This document shows positions 6,307 through 6,766 of a DNA stretch of 6,766 nucleotides, piece by piece. Numbering within the stretch: the first letter of the stretch is position 1; each line of letters opens with the position of its first letter. The notes beneath the pieces were generated by a model. The model was not told the origin of the DNA. It did not search any database and saw nothing but the letters and a program-made list of their open reading frames with translations. Source of the stretch: Syntrophomonadaceae bacterium (GTDB lineage: Bacteria > Bacillota > Dethiobacteria > DTU022); the NCBI GenBank assembly GCA_003564055.1, contig PWSG01000279.1, positions 1-6,766 of the forward strand. Reading direction: 5' to 3'. Both the position numbers and the translations under genes were made by a program.

Positions 6307-6522
6307 TGTTAACGGCCTCTTATATGAAAGGCCATCCCCTCGATGCAATAACGGTGCTCCCGGTTCAAACTTACTTGCCTGAAGAAAGGTTTTCAGTGAA
6401 CAACTCCCGGATGAGTTCCACCAGGCAGGGGTGACGCCTTTTCAGCTGCCGGCGCTTCTCTTTGACTCCCCGCGCATGGTGTACTGGTTCCGTTCATGGT
6501 TTGTTTTATAAAATTACTACTT

Positions 6523-6551
6523 AATATAGCCGAATAAAGCCTGTCAGTCAA
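6523..6551 (-). promoter_or_regulatory. Sigma-A promoter of the oxidoreductase operon
   Basis: The -35 TTGACT (6551-6546) matches five of six consensus bases. It is separated by exactly 17 bp from the -10 TATATT (6528-6523), also five of six. Transcription would begin at about 6517-6515, roughly 20 nt before stem I of the T-box. The promoter lies 36 bp after the stop of the preceding gene, so the operon has its own constitutive-looking promoter, with control placed mainly in the leader. Confidence 0.85.
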
Positions 6552-6587
6552 CCCCCAGGCGGAAATTAATCTTGGTGGTGCCCATTT

Positions 6588-6766
6588 TTAAGAGTTTTTT
6601 GAGATTTCGGCCCCAAAAAGTTCATCTGTAATATGAACGGCAATGCGATATGTGGACTTGACGCTCTCAAGGGCCATGCTGGCATTTATGATCTGACCCT
6701 GAATTATTGCTCCGACAGCAAACAATTTAGTTGAAACTGCTAAACCTTCCTTTTTAGTGCCTGTGA
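6588..6766 (-). CDS. C-terminal fragment of an unrecognised protein
   Basis: A minus-strand frame enters from beyond the right edge and ends at TAA 6590-6588, giving 58 visible residues. The start is outside the window, although an internal ATG exists at residue 30. The visible residues include a mildly hydrophobic stretch (LFAVGAIIQGQII) and end in ELFGAEISKNS. I recognise no domain. The frame stops just before the sigma-A promoter of the next operon, and codon use looks natural, which supports a real gene on the same strand. No clear terminator hairpin follows the stop. A chance frame of this length is possible. Confidence 0.45.
   Translation of the reverse strand, partial: TGTKKEGLAVSTKLFAVGAIIQGQIINASMALESVKSTYRIAVHITDELFGAEISKNS

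Larger units (their letters stand above)
6243..6515 (-). promoter_or_regulatory. T-box riboswitch leader, specifier CUC (leucine)
   Basis: This leader senses uncharged tRNA in the nascent transcript and controls the downstream oxidoreductase operon by antitermination. Stem I is closed by TGAAC (6496-6492) with GTTCA (6401-6397). Its specifier loop has the loop-E pair AGTA (6485-6482) and GAA (6418-6416), directly followed by CTC (6415-6413) and a purine, so the specifier reads CUC, Leu. Above it are CACCA/TGGTG and GGGG/CCCC helices, then the AGAGA bulge (6461-6457) and a hairpin GCGCC/GGCGT with TGAAAA in the loop, the double T-loop that contacts the tRNA elbow. Stem II is CTGAA/TTCAG (6396-6379) and stem III GGCCT/AGGCC (6333-6314). 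The T-box sequence is at 6306-6292. Its UGGU bulge (6302-6299) fits a tRNA ending ACCA, consistent with tRNA-Leu, whose discriminator base is A. All parts are in canonical order. The start at 6515 is inferred from the promoter. Confidence 0.93.

Overview
The window looks like a piece of an anaerobic, low-to-mid GC Gram-positive chromosome (class Clostridia, Peptococcaceae-like; this is inference). The evidence is a T-box riboswitch, AGGAGG-type ribosome binding sites, TTG starts, and a ferredoxin-dependent 2-oxoacid oxidoreductase. All confident genes are on the minus strand, so transcription runs from high to low coordinates.

Region by region, in the direction of transcription. (1) 6766-6588 is the C-terminal end of an unrecognised gene that enters from beyond the window. 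(2) 6551-6243 is a near-consensus sigma-A promoter (TTGACT, 17 bp, TATATT) followed by a complete T-box leader. The leader has the AGAGA/TGAAAA double T-loop, an AGTA/GAA loop-E specifier loop with codon CUC (Leu), stems II and III, the T-box sequence with its UGGU bulge, and an intrinsic terminator. (3) 6217-3552 is a four-gene operon: a 2x[4Fe-4S] ferredoxin subunit, then the alpha, beta and gamma subunits of a VOR/KOR-type 2-oxoacid:ferredoxin oxidoreductase. The alpha subunit resembles VorB, of the branched-chain (2-oxoisovalerate) class. (4) 3551-3027 is a 525-bp gap holding a candidate 39-codon peptide gene on the opposite strand and a perfect 9-bp inverted repeat in front of the next gene. 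(5) 3026-1743 is a PaaK-family phenylacetate-CoA-ligase-like enzyme with a TTG start. (6) 1731-1 is a GAF/PucR(CdaR)-type transcriptional regulator. It starts 11 nt after the ligase stop and is cut by the left window edge before its expected DNA-binding domain.

How they may work together: an acyl- or aryl-acetate CoA ligase makes a CoA thioester, and a VOR-type enzyme interconverts CoA thioester + CO2 + reduced ferredoxin with a 2-oxoacid. The leucine T-box turns the oxidoreductase on when tRNA-Leu is uncharged. That argues for an anabolic direction, reductive carboxylation of isovaleryl-CoA to the leucine 2-oxoacid, rather than amino acid breakdown. The T-box is the strongest point of interest in the window. 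The ligase and regulator appear to form a second transcription unit with its own control.
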